Both the position numbers and the translations under genes were made by a program. The notes under the pieces are model-generated. The model saw only the letters and a program-made list of their open reading frames with translations, was not told the DNA's origin and searched no databases. Of a DNA stretch of 64,000 nt, positions 25,124 to 37,714 are shown piece after piece. Position 1 is the stretch's first letter, and every line of letters starts with the position of its first letter. Source of the stretch: RYN-230 sp963834515. Lineage in GTDB: Bacteria > Actinomycetota > Actinomycetes > Streptosporangiales > Streptosporangiaceae. The stretch is from the NCBI GenBank assembly GCA_963834515.1, contig CAWICB010000007.1, positions 1,798,001-1,862,000 on the forward strand, read 5' to 3'.

Positions 25124-25602
25124 CTGGCCGGAGGGCGGTGGTCATCGGGATCGGGAACCCGTACCGGCACGACGACGGCATCGGGCCCACCGTGGCCGAC
25201 CGGATCGGCCGGCTGCAGCTGCCCGGCGTCCGGGTGGTCCTGTCCGATGGCGAGCCGGTCAGCCTGCTGGCCGCCTGGGAAGACGCCGACCTGGCTATCG
25301 TGGTCAACGCCACCCGGCACGAGCCGCCCAGCCCCGGGCGCATGCACCGGCTCACGGCCAGCCAGCTGGACCGCGATGGTGCCGGAGCCAGCAGCCATGG
25401 CTTCGGCGTCCCGTACGCGCTCCGGCTCGGCCAGGCCCTGAACCGCCAGCCCGGCCGCCTGCTGGTCATCGCCGTCGAAGGCGCCGACTTCGCCGAGGGG
25501 ACCGGGCTGTCGGCGCCGGCCAGCGCGGCCGTGCCCGCCGCCGTGGCAGCGGTCCGGGCCGAACTGGCCGGCGCGGGCCGGGCTAGATCCGGGATGCGAT
25601 GA
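25120..25602 (+). CDS. hydrogenase maturation protease (HycI/HoxW-like)
   Basis: 160 residues, ATG at 25120 overlapping the hyhL stop (ATGA). It starts with the family motif VVIGIGNPYRHDDGIGP, in which Asp binds the nickel of the immature large subunit, and keeps SSHGFGVPYALRLGQAL with the conserved His. It removes the C-terminal peptide of HyhL. No hyp genes (hypABCDEF) lie in the window, so NiFe cofactor assembly must be encoded elsewhere. It converges with gap; the two genes overlap by 20 bases at their ends. Confidence 0.9.
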   Translation: MTGRRAVVIGIGNPYRHDDGIGPTVADRIGRLQLPGVRVVLSDGEPVSLLAAWEDADLAIVVNATRHEPPSPGRMHRLTASQLDRDGAGASSHGFGVPYALRLGQALNRQPGRLLVIAVEGADFAEGTGLSAPASAAVPAAVAAVRAELAGAGRARSGMR

Positions 25603-26584
25603 GGCCGGCCAGGTCGACCAGGCGGCAGGTGTAACCCCACTCGTTGTCGTACCAGCCGAACACCTTGACCAGGCGGCCCGACGCCTGGGTCAGGCCGGAG
25701 TCGAACACGCAGGACGACGTGGTGCCGATGATGTCGCGGGACACCAGCGCGTCCGTGCTGTACTGCAGGATCCCGGCCAGCTCGCCCGCGGCGGCCTGCT
25801 CGAACGCGCTGTTCACGTCCGCGGCGGTGACATCGCGGCCCAGTATCGCGGTCAGGTCGGTAAGTGAGCCGTCCTCGACCGGCACCCGGACCGCCACGCC
25901 GTCCAGCCGGCCGGCCAGTTCCGGGATGACCACGCCCGCGGTACGCGCGGCGCCGGTGCTGGTGGGGATGATGCTGACCGCCGCGCTGCGGGCCCGGCGC
26001 AGGTCCTTGTGCGGGCCGTCCAGCAGCATCTGGTCACCGGTGTACGCATGGATGGTGGTCATCAGCCCGGTGACCAGCCCGAACGTGTCGTTCAGCACCT
26101 TCGCCATGGGCACCACGCAGTTGGTCGTGCACGAGGCCGCCGACACCACGTCATGCCGCTGCGGGTCGTATTCCGCGTCGTTGACCCCGAAGACCACAGT
26201 GAGGTCGGCGCCCTTGCCGGGCGCGGAGATGAGCACCTTGCGGGCGCCGCCCTTGAGGTGCACAGCCGCGTCATCACGGGCGGAGAACCTCCCGGTGGAC
26301 TCGACGACCAGGCTGACATCCAGCTCGGCCCAGTTGATGGTGGCCGGGTCCCGGGCCGACAGCACCGCGATGTTCCGGCCGCCCACGGTCATCGAGTCAC
26401 TGCTGTAGCTCACCGGCTGGCTGAGCCGGCCGTAAGTAGAGTCGAACTCCAGCAGGTGCGCCAGCGTCCGGGCATCGGTCAGGTCATTGACGGCCACCAC
26501 GTCCAGGTCGTCGCGTTCCAGGGCCCGCCGCGCGAACGCCCGCCCCACCCGGCCAAACCCGTTGATTCCTACCCGGACCGGCAT
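25583..26584 (-). CDS. gap: glyceraldehyde-3-phosphate dehydrogenase, type I
   Basis: 333 residues. VGINGFGRVGRAFARRAL is the NAD-binding start, SAASCTTNCVVP holds the catalytic Cys, HAYTGDQMLLDGPHKDLRRAR and the C-terminal WYDNEWGYTCRLVDL are family signatures. Oxidises glyceraldehyde-3-phosphate in glycolysis. It is not next to pgk/tpi but beside devR, with DevR-like boxes in the shared 160-base divergent spacer, and like the lone enolase may be an isoform for hypoxia. Confidence 0.95.
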   Translation of the reverse strand: MPVRVGINGFGRVGRAFARRALERDDLDVVAVNDLTDARTLAHLLEFDSTYGRLSQPVSYSSDSMTVGGRNIAVLSARDPATINWAELDVSLVVESTGRFSARDDAAVHLKGGARKVLISAPGKGADLTVVFGVNDAEYDPQRHDVVSAASCTTNCVVPMAKVLNDTFGLVTGLMTTIHAYTGDQMLLDGPHKDLRRARSAAVSIIPTSTGAARTAGVVIPELAGRLDGVAVRVPVEDGSLTDLTAILGRDVTAADVNSAFEQAAAGELAGILQYSTDALVSRDIIGTTSSCVFDSGLTQASGRLVKVFGWYDNEWGYTCRLVDLAGLIASRI

Positions 26585-26651
26585 TGCCGTCTCCTCTCCG
26601 CTCTCTTCACTCGTCTCCTTCAGGATCCCGGAATCGCCTGGTCAGCGGCCA

Positions 26652-26709
26652 ACGGCCTTGGGCCCGTTCCGCCGGGTCGTTGGTCCCGCGGCCGGGGCAC
26701 CACGGTCCA
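26652..26709. promoter_or_regulatory. three DevR-like boxes, 22-bp spacing, between gap and devR
   Basis: ACGGCCTTGGGCCC (26652-26665), GGGTCGTTGGTCCC (26674-26687) and GGCACCACGGTCCA (26696-26709). The middle one is the best match; all three start exactly 22 bp apart, so they face the same side of the helix. They lie 36-93 bases before devR and 68-125 bases before gap, consistent with autoregulation and joint control. Confidence 0.55.
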
Positions 26710-26744
26710 TTCCCAGGCCGGGCCGGCGGTTTTAGGGTTTTGTC

Positions 26745-27488
26745 ATGGCCACGCGATTTAAGAGGAAGCGCCCCCCGGGCGGGCCGGCGCCGGCCCAGCG
26801 GCCGATTGGCGTGTTCTTGCTCGACGACCACGAGATCGTCCGGCGGGGGGTACGGGACCTGCTGGAAGCCGAGCCGGACATCACCGTGCTGGGCGAGGCA
26901 GGCACCGCGGCGGCCGCGCTGGCCCGGATCCCGGCGCTGCGCCCCGACGTGGCCGTGCTCGACGTGCGGCTGCCGGACGGGAACGGCGTCAGCGTATGCC
27001 GCGACATCCGGTCGAAGATGCCGGACGTGGCCTGCCTCATGCTCACCTCCTTCAGCGACGACGAGGCGCTGATGAACGCGATCATGGCGGGGGCGGCCGG
27101 CTACGTGCTCAAGCAGATCCGTGGCAGCGACCTCATCGGCGCGGTCCGCACCGTAGCGTCCGGCGAATCGATGCTGGATGCGGACGCCGCCAGCCGGGTG
27201 ATGCAGCGGATGCGTGACCAGTCGGCGCGCTACGATCCGCTGACCGGGCTCACCGAGCAGGAGCGGAAGATCCTGGAACTGATCGGCCAGGGGCTCACCA
27301 ACCGGCAGATCGGTGAGCGGCTGTTCCTGGCCGAGAAGACGGTCAAGAACTACGTGTCGGCGCTGTTCGCCAAGCTGGGCATGGAGCGGCGGACGCAGGC
27401 CGCCGCCTACGCCGCCCGGGTCTTCCAGGGCCACGGCCGGCCCTACCCGGAGCAGCCAGCCCAGTTACCCGGTCCGGCCGTGGCCTAG
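26745..27488 (+). CDS. devR: DevR/DosR-type NarL-family response regulator
   Basis: 247 residues. Receiver: FLLDDHEIVRRGVRDLL, phospho-acceptor Asp 73 in VAVLDVRLPDGNGVSVCRDI, then CLMLTSFSDDEALMNAI and the switch Lys. C-terminal LuxR-type HTH: LTEQERKILELIGQGLTN, FLAEKTVKNYVSALFAKLGM and ERRTQAA, nearly identical to M. tuberculosis DosR. The start is uncertain: the first 20 residues (basic, Pro-rich) are absent in mycobacterial DosR and no ribosome site precedes ATG 26745; a GTG just before FLLDDH is an alternative. It converges with devS, their ends overlapping by four bases. Confidence 0.93.
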   Translation: MATRFKRKRPPGGPAPAQRPIGVFLLDDHEIVRRGVRDLLEAEPDITVLGEAGTAAAALARIPALRPDVAVLDVRLPDGNGVSVCRDIRSKMPDVACLMLTSFSDDEALMNAIMAGAAGYVLKQIRGSDLIGAVRTVASGESMLDADAASRVMQRMRDQSARYDPLTGLTEQERKILELIGQGLTNRQIGERLFLAEKTVKNYVSALFAKLGMERRTQAAAYAARVFQGHGRPYPEQPAQLPGPAVA

Positions 27489-29197
27489 CCGGCCACCGGC
27501 AGCGGCACCTGCCAGTGCAATTCGGTCCCGCCGCCGTCGGCCGGCCCGACGGCGAGCGTGCCGCCGTACGGTTCAGCCCGCTGGGACAGATTGGCCAGCC
27601 CGCTGCGGCGGGCGGTGTCCTTGATGCCGGTGCCGTTGTCCCGCACCAGCAGGCTCAGCTTGCCGTCCGCCAGCACGGTCACGTCCACATGCGTGGCCTG
27701 TCCGTGCCGGGCGGCATTCGACAGCGCCTCGCGCAGCGCGTGCAGCATCTGCTCGCCGATCTCGCCGGGAACGTCATGGTCCAGCCGCTCATCCAGCTCT
27801 ATCGAGGACGTCATGCCGTGCGCCTCGGTCATCTCGTCGACCACGTCCATGACCTCCGAGCGGAGGCCGGGCAGGTCCTGGCCGCGGGCCTGCAGGCTGA
27901 AGATGGCCGCCCGGATGTCGGTGATGGTCTTGTCCAGGTCATCCACCACGCTGTTGACCCGCTCTTCGACCAGCGGCCGGGTGATCAGCGGGATGGTGCC
28001 CTGCAGCTTCATCCCGCTGGCATAGAGCCGCTGGATGACCAGGTCGTGCAGGTCCCGGGCGATGCGGTCGCGGTCCTCGAAGATGGACAGCCGCTCGGCG
28101 TCCTCGCGGCGCTCGGCCAGTTCCAGCCCGATCCCGGCCTGGGCCGCGAACGTCATGGCCAGCTCCGCGGCGGCCGCGGGCAGCGGCATCGACCCGGGCG
28201 AACGGCCCACCGTGAGCACGCCGTGCACGTTGCCCGCGTCGCCGAGCGGCAGCACGATGGCCGGCCCGAGTTGCAGGGTGTCCCGGGCCGCCCGCGAAGC
28301 CCGCGGATCGTTCCGGAAGTCCTCCACCGTGACCGGCTGGCCGGTGTCCAGCACCGTGCCCGAGATGGACGTCGCGGCGGGCAGCCGCAGGCCCAGGGCC
28401 GCGTCCGCCTGCTGGCCGGCCGCCTGGCTGACCGTGAGGTGCCGCCGGTCGGCATCGGGCAGGGCCAGGATGACCAGGTCAGCGGCGGTCATCTGCAGGG
28501 TCTGCTGGGTCACGAAGCGGAGCACCTCGTCCACCCCAGCCCCGGCCAGCAGCCTGCGCGTGACCTCGGAACTGGCCGTCAGCCACTGCTGCTGCCGGTG
28601 CGCCTCCTCGAACAGCCGGGCATTGTCGATGGCCACGCCAGCCGCCGCGGACAGCGCGGTGACCAGGATCTCGTCCTCCTCGTCGAACGGCGTGCCGCTG
28701 CGCTTCTCGGTCAGGTAGAGGTTGCCGTAGACCTCATCGCGGATCCGGACCGGCACGCCCAGGAACGACTTCATCGGCGGATGGCCGGCCGGGAAGCCGG
28801 ACGACTGCGGATGGCTGGCGATGTCGGCCAGGCGCAGCAGGCGGGAGTCGGTGATCAGCAGGCCGAGCAGCCCACGGCCTTCTGGCCAGTGGTCGATCCC
28901 GGTGATGGCCGCCTCGTCCAGGCCGACCGGGATGAAGTCGGCCAGCCGGCCGTCCTGGTCGATCACGCCGAGCGCGCCGTACCGGGCGTTGACCAGCGTG
29001 ACCGCGGCCTCGACGATCCGGCGGAGCACCGCCTCGAGCTGCAGGTTGCTGCCCACCGCGACGACCGCCTCGAGCAGCGCGTGCACCCGGTCGCGGGTGT
29101 CCAGCACGGTCTGCAGGCGGGTTTGCAGCTCGGTGAGCAGATCGTCCAGCCGCAGATGCGGCAGCACCAGGTGCGGCTGTGGCTCAGCAGGTTCCAC
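27485..29197 (-). CDS. devS: DevS/DosS-type heme-GAF sensor histidine kinase
   Basis: 570 residues from GTG 29197 (GGAGGGAGG eight bases upstream), close to the 578 of M. tuberculosis DosS. Order: GAF-A (about 40-195), GAF-B (about 215-365), HisKA_3 with RIARDLHDLVIQRLYASGM (phospho-His 384), HATPase with EALSNAARHG and RDNGTG. His 139 in GFPAGHPPMKSFLGVPV aligns with DosS His 149, the heme ligand, so oxygen/NO/CO or redox sensing is expected. It lies tail-to-tail with devR, unlike the devR-devS operon of mycobacteria. DUF1918 is upstream on the same strand. Confidence 0.93.
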   Translation of the reverse strand: MEPAEPQPHLVLPHLRLDDLLTELQTRLQTVLDTRDRVHALLEAVVAVGSNLQLEAVLRRIVEAAVTLVNARYGALGVIDQDGRLADFIPVGLDEAAITGIDHWPEGRGLLGLLITDSRLLRLADIASHPQSSGFPAGHPPMKSFLGVPVRIRDEVYGNLYLTEKRSGTPFDEEDEILVTALSAAAGVAIDNARLFEEAHRQQQWLTASSEVTRRLLAGAGVDEVLRFVTQQTLQMTAADLVILALPDADRRHLTVSQAAGQQADAALGLRLPAATSISGTVLDTGQPVTVEDFRNDPRASRAARDTLQLGPAIVLPLGDAGNVHGVLTVGRSPGSMPLPAAAAELAMTFAAQAGIGLELAERREDAERLSIFEDRDRIARDLHDLVIQRLYASGMKLQGTIPLITRPLVEERVNSVVDDLDKTITDIRAAIFSLQARGQDLPGLRSEVMDVVDEMTEAHGMTSSIELDERLDHDVPGEIGEQMLHALREALSNAARHGQATHVDVTVLADGKLSLLVRDNGTGIKDTARRSGLANLSQRAEPYGGTLAVGPADGGGTELHWQVPLPVAG

Positions 29198-29288
29198 GCG
29201 GGCGCCCTCCCTCCAGGAGCCCTGGTGGGCGCCCTCCCGATCATAGGCTGGCCAGGCCAGCCCGAGCGACACGGCGCGGGCGGGCAGC

Positions 29289-29462
29289 CTAGGCCGGCGC
29301 GATCCGGGCATACGGGCTGGGGGTCACCATGGCGATATGACCGTCGCTCTGCCACTTGATCACATAAGGCGGGGTACCGTCCTGGCCCAGGACGCGGATG
29401 ACCAGTCCAATCCGGCGCTCCGAACCGGGCACGACCAGGAAGTCACCGACGTTCGCCCTCAT
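29289..29462 (-). CDS. DUF1918 small protein
   Basis: 57 residues from ATG 29462 to TAG 29289. MRANVGDFLVVPG and GTPPYVIKWQSDGHIAM are the DUF1918 SH3-like signature found in many short actinobacterial stress-island proteins. No function is established. It is 91 bases upstream of devS on the same strand and may be co-transcribed. The ribosome site is weak. Confidence 0.8.
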   Translation of the reverse strand: MRANVGDFLVVPGSERRIGLVIRVLGQDGTPPYVIKWQSDGHIAMVTPSPYARIAPA

Positions 29463-29581
29463 CACAGCACCAATCCCTATTCCCCGTCCGGGAGCCCCGG
29501 GCCCGCCTCCCGGGCCCGTGCCTTATCTCCAGCATGGCCGGGAGCAGTGCTCCGGGCAGCGGCTGACCGGCCCCCATATCG

Positions 29582-29646
29582 GGGACGTTCGGCACCGCCA
29601 GCAGGCCCGGACCGCGCATTCCGGCTGCCCACGGGCCGAAGGTCCC
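29582..29646. promoter_or_regulatory. DevR-like boxes between DUF1918/devS and USP
   Basis: GGGCCGAAGGTCCC at 29633-29646, identical to the best hydrogenase-promoter box, 86 bases before the USP start; and GGGACGTTCGGCAC at 29582-29595, which fits the other orientation, 120 bases before the DUF1918 start. They are 51 bp apart, not in the 22-bp pitch. Nothing else is seen in the 269-base spacer. Confidence 0.5.
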
Positions 29647-29731
29647 CCGGCCCGATGACCGATTTCACTGGGGGGCGCCGCGAGCCGGCCGGACACTGAA
29701 GGCGCCGGTTAACGCTGAGCTGGAGGATCCG

Positions 29732-30175
29732 ATGGGCAAGAACATTGTGCTGGCCGTGGACGCCGCGACAGGCGCCGATCCGGCCAAGCATGTCTCGGCC
29801 GCCGCGGCCATGACCCGCGATCTGAGCCGGGACAGCGGCGATCACGTCATCGTCCTGCATGTGCACGAGTTCGCGGTGGGCCGGTTCGGCCGCATCCGGG
29901 TGGACTGCGGAGACGGCGAAGGCGAGCGTACGGTGGACAGCATCGTCGCCGACCTCAAGGCACACGACGTCAGCGCGGAGGCCGAGATCCGCGAGACGCA
30001 TGTCGGGCACATCGCGGCCGCCATCGTGGCCGCCGGCCAGGCGCACGAGGCGCGGCTGATCGTGCTGGGCTCGAGCAGCCGCACCGACCTGCCCCGGATC
30101 CCGCTGGGCAGCGTGGCCACCCGCCTGCTGCACATGGCCACCCGGCCGGTCCTGATCGTGCCCCGGCCAGACTGA
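29732..30175 (+). CDS. universal stress protein
   Basis: 147 residues, GGAGG before ATG 29732. KNIVLAVDAATGADPAKHV opens the fold; LIVLGSSSRTDLPRIPLGS and ATRPVLIVPRPD form the C-terminal nucleotide-binding part, with the first Gly pair replaced by Ser residues, so ATP binding is doubtful. It lies downstream of a strong DevR-like box next to the devR/devS locus, as USP genes do in mycobacteria. A tandem repeat and terminator follow. Confidence 0.82.
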   Translation: MGKNIVLAVDAATGADPAKHVSAAAAMTRDLSRDSGDHVIVLHVHEFAVGRFGRIRVDCGDGEGERTVDSIVADLKAHDVSAEAEIRETHVGHIAAAIVAAGQAHEARLIVLGSSSRTDLPRIPLGSVATRLLHMATRPVLIVPRPD

Positions 30176-30181
30176 ACCGGA

Positions 30182-30226
30182 CCCGGCTGAACCCGGCCCG
30201 GCTGAACCCGGCCCGGCTGAACCCGG
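30182..30226 (+). repeat. tandem 15-bp repeat, three units
   Basis: The unit CCCGGCTGAACCCGG occurs three times in direct succession right after the USP stop codon, with a partial, diverged unit covering the stop itself. Each unit contains TGA in the same frame, so run-through translation would end. It leads directly into a terminator hairpin. Confidence 0.8.
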
Positions 30227-30254
30227 GCCCGGTGCCACCGCACCGGGCCCGGGT
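30221..30254. terminator. bidirectional hairpin terminator between convergent genes
   Basis: Perfect 14-bp inverted repeat: ACCCGGGCCCGGTG (30221-30234), loop CCACCG, CACCGGGCCCGGGT (30241-30254). It lies between the ends of the USP (+) and the DHOD-like gene (-), whose stop codon starts at its right edge. No T-run, as usual in high-G+C actinobacteria. Confidence 0.75.
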
Positions 30255-31255
30255 CACCAGGTGCGTTCGCCGCGGTCGGCCGCCCGCAGCGCCCGCACGT
30301 AACCGGCCCGTTCACCGGCCCCGGCCTGGCCCGAGGTGGCGAACAGGCCCCGGAACTCGCGCAGGCTGCCGAAGCCATGCCGGGTCATCCAGCCCGTCAG
30401 CCCACTGAGCAGCTCCATCGCGTGATCGCTGCCGTACCGGAGCAGGGACGAGGTGGTCATCACCACGTCCGCCCCGGCCAGCAGGTAGGCGGCCACATCC
30501 GCGGCCTCGTCCACCCCGCCGCTGCCGGCCAGCGATGTGGTCACCCGGCCGGACAGCTGCGCGATCCAGGTCCGGGGCAGCCGCCCGTCCGCCGGGCTGG
30601 ACAGCCCGACCCCGGACGTCATGGCCAGCTTCTCCGGGTCGATGTCCGGATGCAGGAACCGGTTGAACAGGACGAGACCGTTCGCCCCGGCCGCCTCGAA
30701 ACGCAGCGCCATCTCGGTTATCGAGCTGTAGTACGGGCTCACTTTGACCGCGACCGGGATGCGGACGGCCGACTTGACCGCGGCCAGCACCTCGATGTGC
30801 CGGGCCTCCACTTCCCGCCCGGAGCCGACCGGCCCGGCCGGCAGGTCATAGATATTCAGCTCGAGGGCGGCCGCGCCCGCCTGTTCCAGCGCGGCTGCGT
30901 ACGCTGTCCAGCCGCTGGCGCTCACGCAGTTGAGGCTGGCGATGACTGGGACATCGACGGCCGCCACCGCCCGCTCGATCAGGTCCAGGTAGCGGCGTGG
31001 GTTCGGGTCCAGGCCGTCGATGTCCGGGAAGTACGACAGCGACTCGGCGAAGCTGTCGGTGCCCGCTTCCCAGGCGGTCTCGTTCCGCGCCGCCTCGCGC
31101 CGCACCTCCTCCTCGAACAGCGACGGCAGCACGATCGCGGCCAGCCGGGCGTTAGCCAGCCGCCTGACCCCGTCCAGACCGCCGGCCAGCGGCGAGGCCG
31201 ACGCGACCAGCGGGCTCCGCAGCTCCAGGCCCAGATACCGGCAGGAAAGATCCAT
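30254..31255 (-). CDS. dihydroorotate dehydrogenase-like flavoprotein
   Basis: 333-residue TIM-barrel FMN protein of the DHOD class I family: LSCRYLGLELRSPLVASASP, the IASLNCVSASGW strand, ELNIYDLPAG, VAVKVSPYYSSITEMA (FMN-phosphate Lys) and SGGVDEAADVAAYLLAGADVV. These 'DHOD-like' proteins are usually found next to pyruvate:ferredoxin oxidoreductase and are not the pyrimidine enzyme; the real substrate is unknown. It begins 11 bases after the nifJ stop (GTGAGGTG ribosome site) and is the last gene of this operon. Confidence 0.85.
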   Translation of the reverse strand: MDLSCRYLGLELRSPLVASASPLAGGLDGVRRLANARLAAIVLPSLFEEEVRREAARNETAWEAGTDSFAESLSYFPDIDGLDPNPRRYLDLIERAVAAVDVPVIASLNCVSASGWTAYAAALEQAGAAALELNIYDLPAGPVGSGREVEARHIEVLAAVKSAVRIPVAVKVSPYYSSITEMALRFEAAGANGLVLFNRFLHPDIDPEKLAMTSGVGLSSPADGRLPRTWIAQLSGRVTTSLAGSGGVDEAADVAAYLLAGADVVMTTSSLLRYGSDHAMELLSGLTGWMTRHGFGSLREFRGLFATSGQAGAGERAGYVRALRAADRGERTW

Positions 31256-31266
31256 CGGTCACCTCA

Positions 31267-34856
<3,590 letters not shown>

Positions 34857-34857
<1 letters not shown>

Positions 34858-36562
34858 CAGCGGGGCTCCTCGATCATCTCGATGGCGTGCACCGGGCATT
34901 GGTCGTAGCACGTCGCGCAGCCGGTGCACCGGTCGTAGTCGATTTCGTAGTTGAACGGGGTGCCGTCCAGGTGGCCGTAGGGCCGGACCGGGCCCAGCCT
35001 GATGATCGCGTCCTCCGGGCAGGCCCCGAAACAGCCGTCGCACTCGATGCAGTTGCCGCAGGACAGGCAGCGGCTGGCCTCGTAGCGGGCCTGCTGCTCC
35101 GGCAGGCCGCTGACTACCTCAGCGAAGTCGGCGGTCCGCTCGGCGGGGGCCCGTTCCGGCTGCTGCCGCTGGGCCGCGTCGGTGAAGTACCACGGGTGCA
35201 GCAGGCCGAACTCGGCCACGTCGTGCTTGGCGGAGCGGCCGGTTTCCACGTCGCGGAGGTACGCGTCGATGTACTGCGCGGCCTTCTTGCCGTGCCCCAC
35301 GCCCACGGTCACGGTCCGCTCCGCGGGCACCATGTCCCCGCCCGCGAACACGCCCGGGCAGCCGGTCATCATCGAGGCGGACACGACCACCGTGCCGTCC
35401 CGCTTGAACTCCACGCCCGGGCACCGGGCGCAGGAACTCGGTGTCGGCGTCCTGGCCGACCGCGAGGATCAGGGTGTCCGCGGCCAGTGTCTCGAACTTC
35501 CCGGTGGGCTGCGGGAAGCCGCTGTCGTCGAGCTCCATGACCTCGACCGTCATCTCCGGCCCGTCGAAGGCGGTGATGGTGTGCAGCCAGTTGATGCGTG
35601 ACGCCCTCACGCTCGGCTTCGTTGGCCTCGTCCTCGTGGGCGGGCATCTGGGCCCGGGTCCGGCGGTAGACGATCAGCGCCTCGTCGGCGCCGAGCCGGC
35701 GGGCGATCCGGGCCGCGTCCATCGCGGTGTTGCCGCCGCCGTACACCGCGACCCGGCGGCCCAGCACCGGGTGCCCGCCCGAGGCGACGTCGCGCAGGAA
35801 CGGCACCGCGTCCACGATCCGGGTGGCGTCCCCGGCCGGGATGTCCACGTGCTTGGACAGGTGCGCACCCACCGCCACGAACACCGCGTCGAAACGCCCC
35901 GCGGCCCGCTCGGCCGCCAGGTCGGTGACCGTGGTGCCCGCAGGTGATGGTCACGCCGAGGGCCTCGATCCGGGCGATCTCGCCCGCCAGCACGTCGCGG
36001 GACAGCCGGTAGGCGGGGATGCCGTAGCGCATCATCCCGCCCGGCTCCGGGCTGGCGTCCCTGATCTCGACTTGGTGACCGCGCCGGGCCAGGTGGTAGG
36101 CGGCGGACAGCCCGCTGGGGCCGGCCCCGATGACCAGGACCCGCCGCCCGCTCGGCGGGCCGGCGGCGGTTCGAGCGCCCAGCCCTGCTCCAGCGCCTGG
36201 TCGCCGAGGAACCGCTCGACGGCGTGAATTGACACCGCGCTGTCCAGCTGGGCGCGGTTGCATGCGGTCTCGCACGGGTGGTAGCAGACCCGGCCGTGGA
36301 TGGCGGGCATCGGGTTGTCCGTGACTAGCTGGCGCCAGGCCTGCTCGGTGCGGCCCGCCTGGATCTGGGCCAGCCAGGCCTGGATGTTCTCACCGGCCGG
36401 GCAGCCCGCGTTGCACGGCGGCAGCAGGTCCAGGTAGACCGGCCGCCGGGTGCGGACCGGGCCGGCCCGGGCCGCGTCGTGGGCCAGGTCAGGCAGCTGG
36501 GTTATGTCGGGACCACCCAGGCCCGGGACGCCGTGACCCGGCGCGGGCCCGTTGGCGGTCAT
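34857..36562 (-). pseudogene. GltD/NfnB-like FAD oxidoreductase with ferredoxin tail, four apparent frameshifts
   Basis: Reading in four successive frame changes gives an almost complete protein of about 560 residues: a CxxxCP-type N-terminal FeS domain (PPCNAGCPAGENIQAWL; CYHPCETACNR), an FAD site (RVLVIGAGPSGLSAAYHLARRG), an NAD(P) site (VAVYGGGNTAMDAARIARRLG), DTLILAVGQDAD, and two C-terminal [4Fe-4S] motifs (CLSCGNCIECDGCFGACP; CTGCATCYDQCP). The shifts lie near 36150, 35939, 35597 and 35418; at least two are an extra base in a GGG run. Start ATG 36562 and stop both overlap neighbours perfectly, so sequence error is more likely than decay. Expected role: NAD(P)H-ferredoxin electron transfer for PFOR. 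Confidence 0.75.
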
Positions 36563-37593
36563 GCCCGGCCCCGGCTGGCCGCGGCCGGCTGGGCGCCGCG
36601 GCCCGCGGAAGGCCTGGCGTCGCGGGGGGTATCGGGCTCGGCCCGGCGCCTGAGGCCGGCCTGCATGGTGCGGGTCATCATCAGCGTCACTGGCTCCATG
36701 ATCGGAGTGGCGAGCCGGGCGGTGCCACGCGGGTGCGCGGCCCGGCTCCTGGACATGATCCGCCCGCGGCGCCGGACCTGGTCGCCGGGGGCTACGTTGT
36801 ACCGGACCGCGGCCGGGGAAAAGGTGAACTCCGCATAACGGAACGGCCCGCCGGGCAGGTGCCAGATGGCTGTGCCCTGGCCCGGCTGCCAGCGCCCGTT
36901 GACCTTCATCCAGCCCCGGACCGGGGTGGACCACCGGGTCCGGACCAGGCCGCCCGGCCGGGCACACCAGCGATCATCGGTGCTGAAGTCGACCGGCGCG
37001 CCGCGCCCGTCCACGAAGACCCGGGCGGTGACCTGATGACCGGCGTCGGTGAGGCTGAGGTCGAACGCGCTGTCGCTGACCGGGACCCAGCGGACCGGGA
37101 GGGACAGCAGCATCGACGGGGCGAGCAGCACCACGTCGTTGAGGTAAGTGACCAGCTCGCTGACATCGAACTCGGGACCGGAGCCGTCGGCTACCGTTAC
37201 CAGCCCGGCCAGCTTCCCGTGCAGCTGGCCGTGGCCGCCGGAGTAGGCGTCGCGGCCGGTCATCGGCAGCAGGCCGGCCGCGTACACCCGCATGTGGTAC
37301 AGCCGGGCCACGGCCGGGCCGGTGCTGTACTGCCAGACCGCGCAGCGCATCCACGGCAGGCGTGGCTGCAGCCGGAACCGCCCGGTGACGTGGACCACGA
37401 ACGACCAGTCCCGCGGCCGGCCGGGCACGCCCATGAACCGCAGGTACCGCTGCGCGGCCGGGGGCAGCCCAGCCAGGTCATCCTCGGTCACCGGGCCAGC
37501 CGGGACCGGGCCGGGGCGTGGCCGCAGCGCGGCGGCGTCCGCAGCCATCCGCCGGTACAGCCGCTCGTGCCGCGGCACCGTGGACGCTGTCAT
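36559..37593 (-). CDS. DUF6544 family protein
   Basis: 344 residues, ATG 37593 behind a strong GAGGAGGA. The core reads LPPAAQRYLRFMGVPGRPRD, VWQYSTGPAVARLYHMRVYAAG and YLNDVVLLAPSMLLSLPVRW, typical of DUF6544, whose function is unknown. The C-terminal 50 residues are Arg/Ala-rich and low in complexity. Its stop overlaps the GltD-like start by ATGA, so it is part of the nifJ operon, an unusual partner for electron-transfer enzymes. Confidence 0.78.
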   Translation of the reverse strand: MTASTVPRHERLYRRMAADAAALRPRPGPVPAGPVTEDDLAGLPPAAQRYLRFMGVPGRPRDWSFVVHVTGRFRLQPRLPWMRCAVWQYSTGPAVARLYHMRVYAAGLLPMTGRDAYSGGHGQLHGKLAGLVTVADGSGPEFDVSELVTYLNDVVLLAPSMLLSLPVRWVPVSDSAFDLSLTDAGHQVTARVFVDGRGAPVDFSTDDRWCARPGGLVRTRWSTPVRGWMKVNGRWQPGQGTAIWHLPGGPFRYAEFTFSPAAVRYNVAPGDQVRRRGRIMSRSRAAHPRGTARLATPIMEPVTLMMTRTMQAGLRRRAEPDTPRDARPSAGRGAQPAAASRGRA

Positions 37594-37714
37594 GCCGGCT
37601 ATCCTCCTCGCTCCGCCTGGTCTTCATCAGACCCGGTCTGGCGGCAGCTAAGTAGAGGCGATGGTCCTGGCAGCCGGCGGCATCCGGCTGCGCGGCGGGT
37701 CCACGGCGCCGGGC

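Noticed and set aside
30182..30226. CRISPR or VNTR array at the tandem repeats
   Set aside because: The 15-bp units are directly adjacent without spacers and only three in number; a simple tandem duplication before a terminator.
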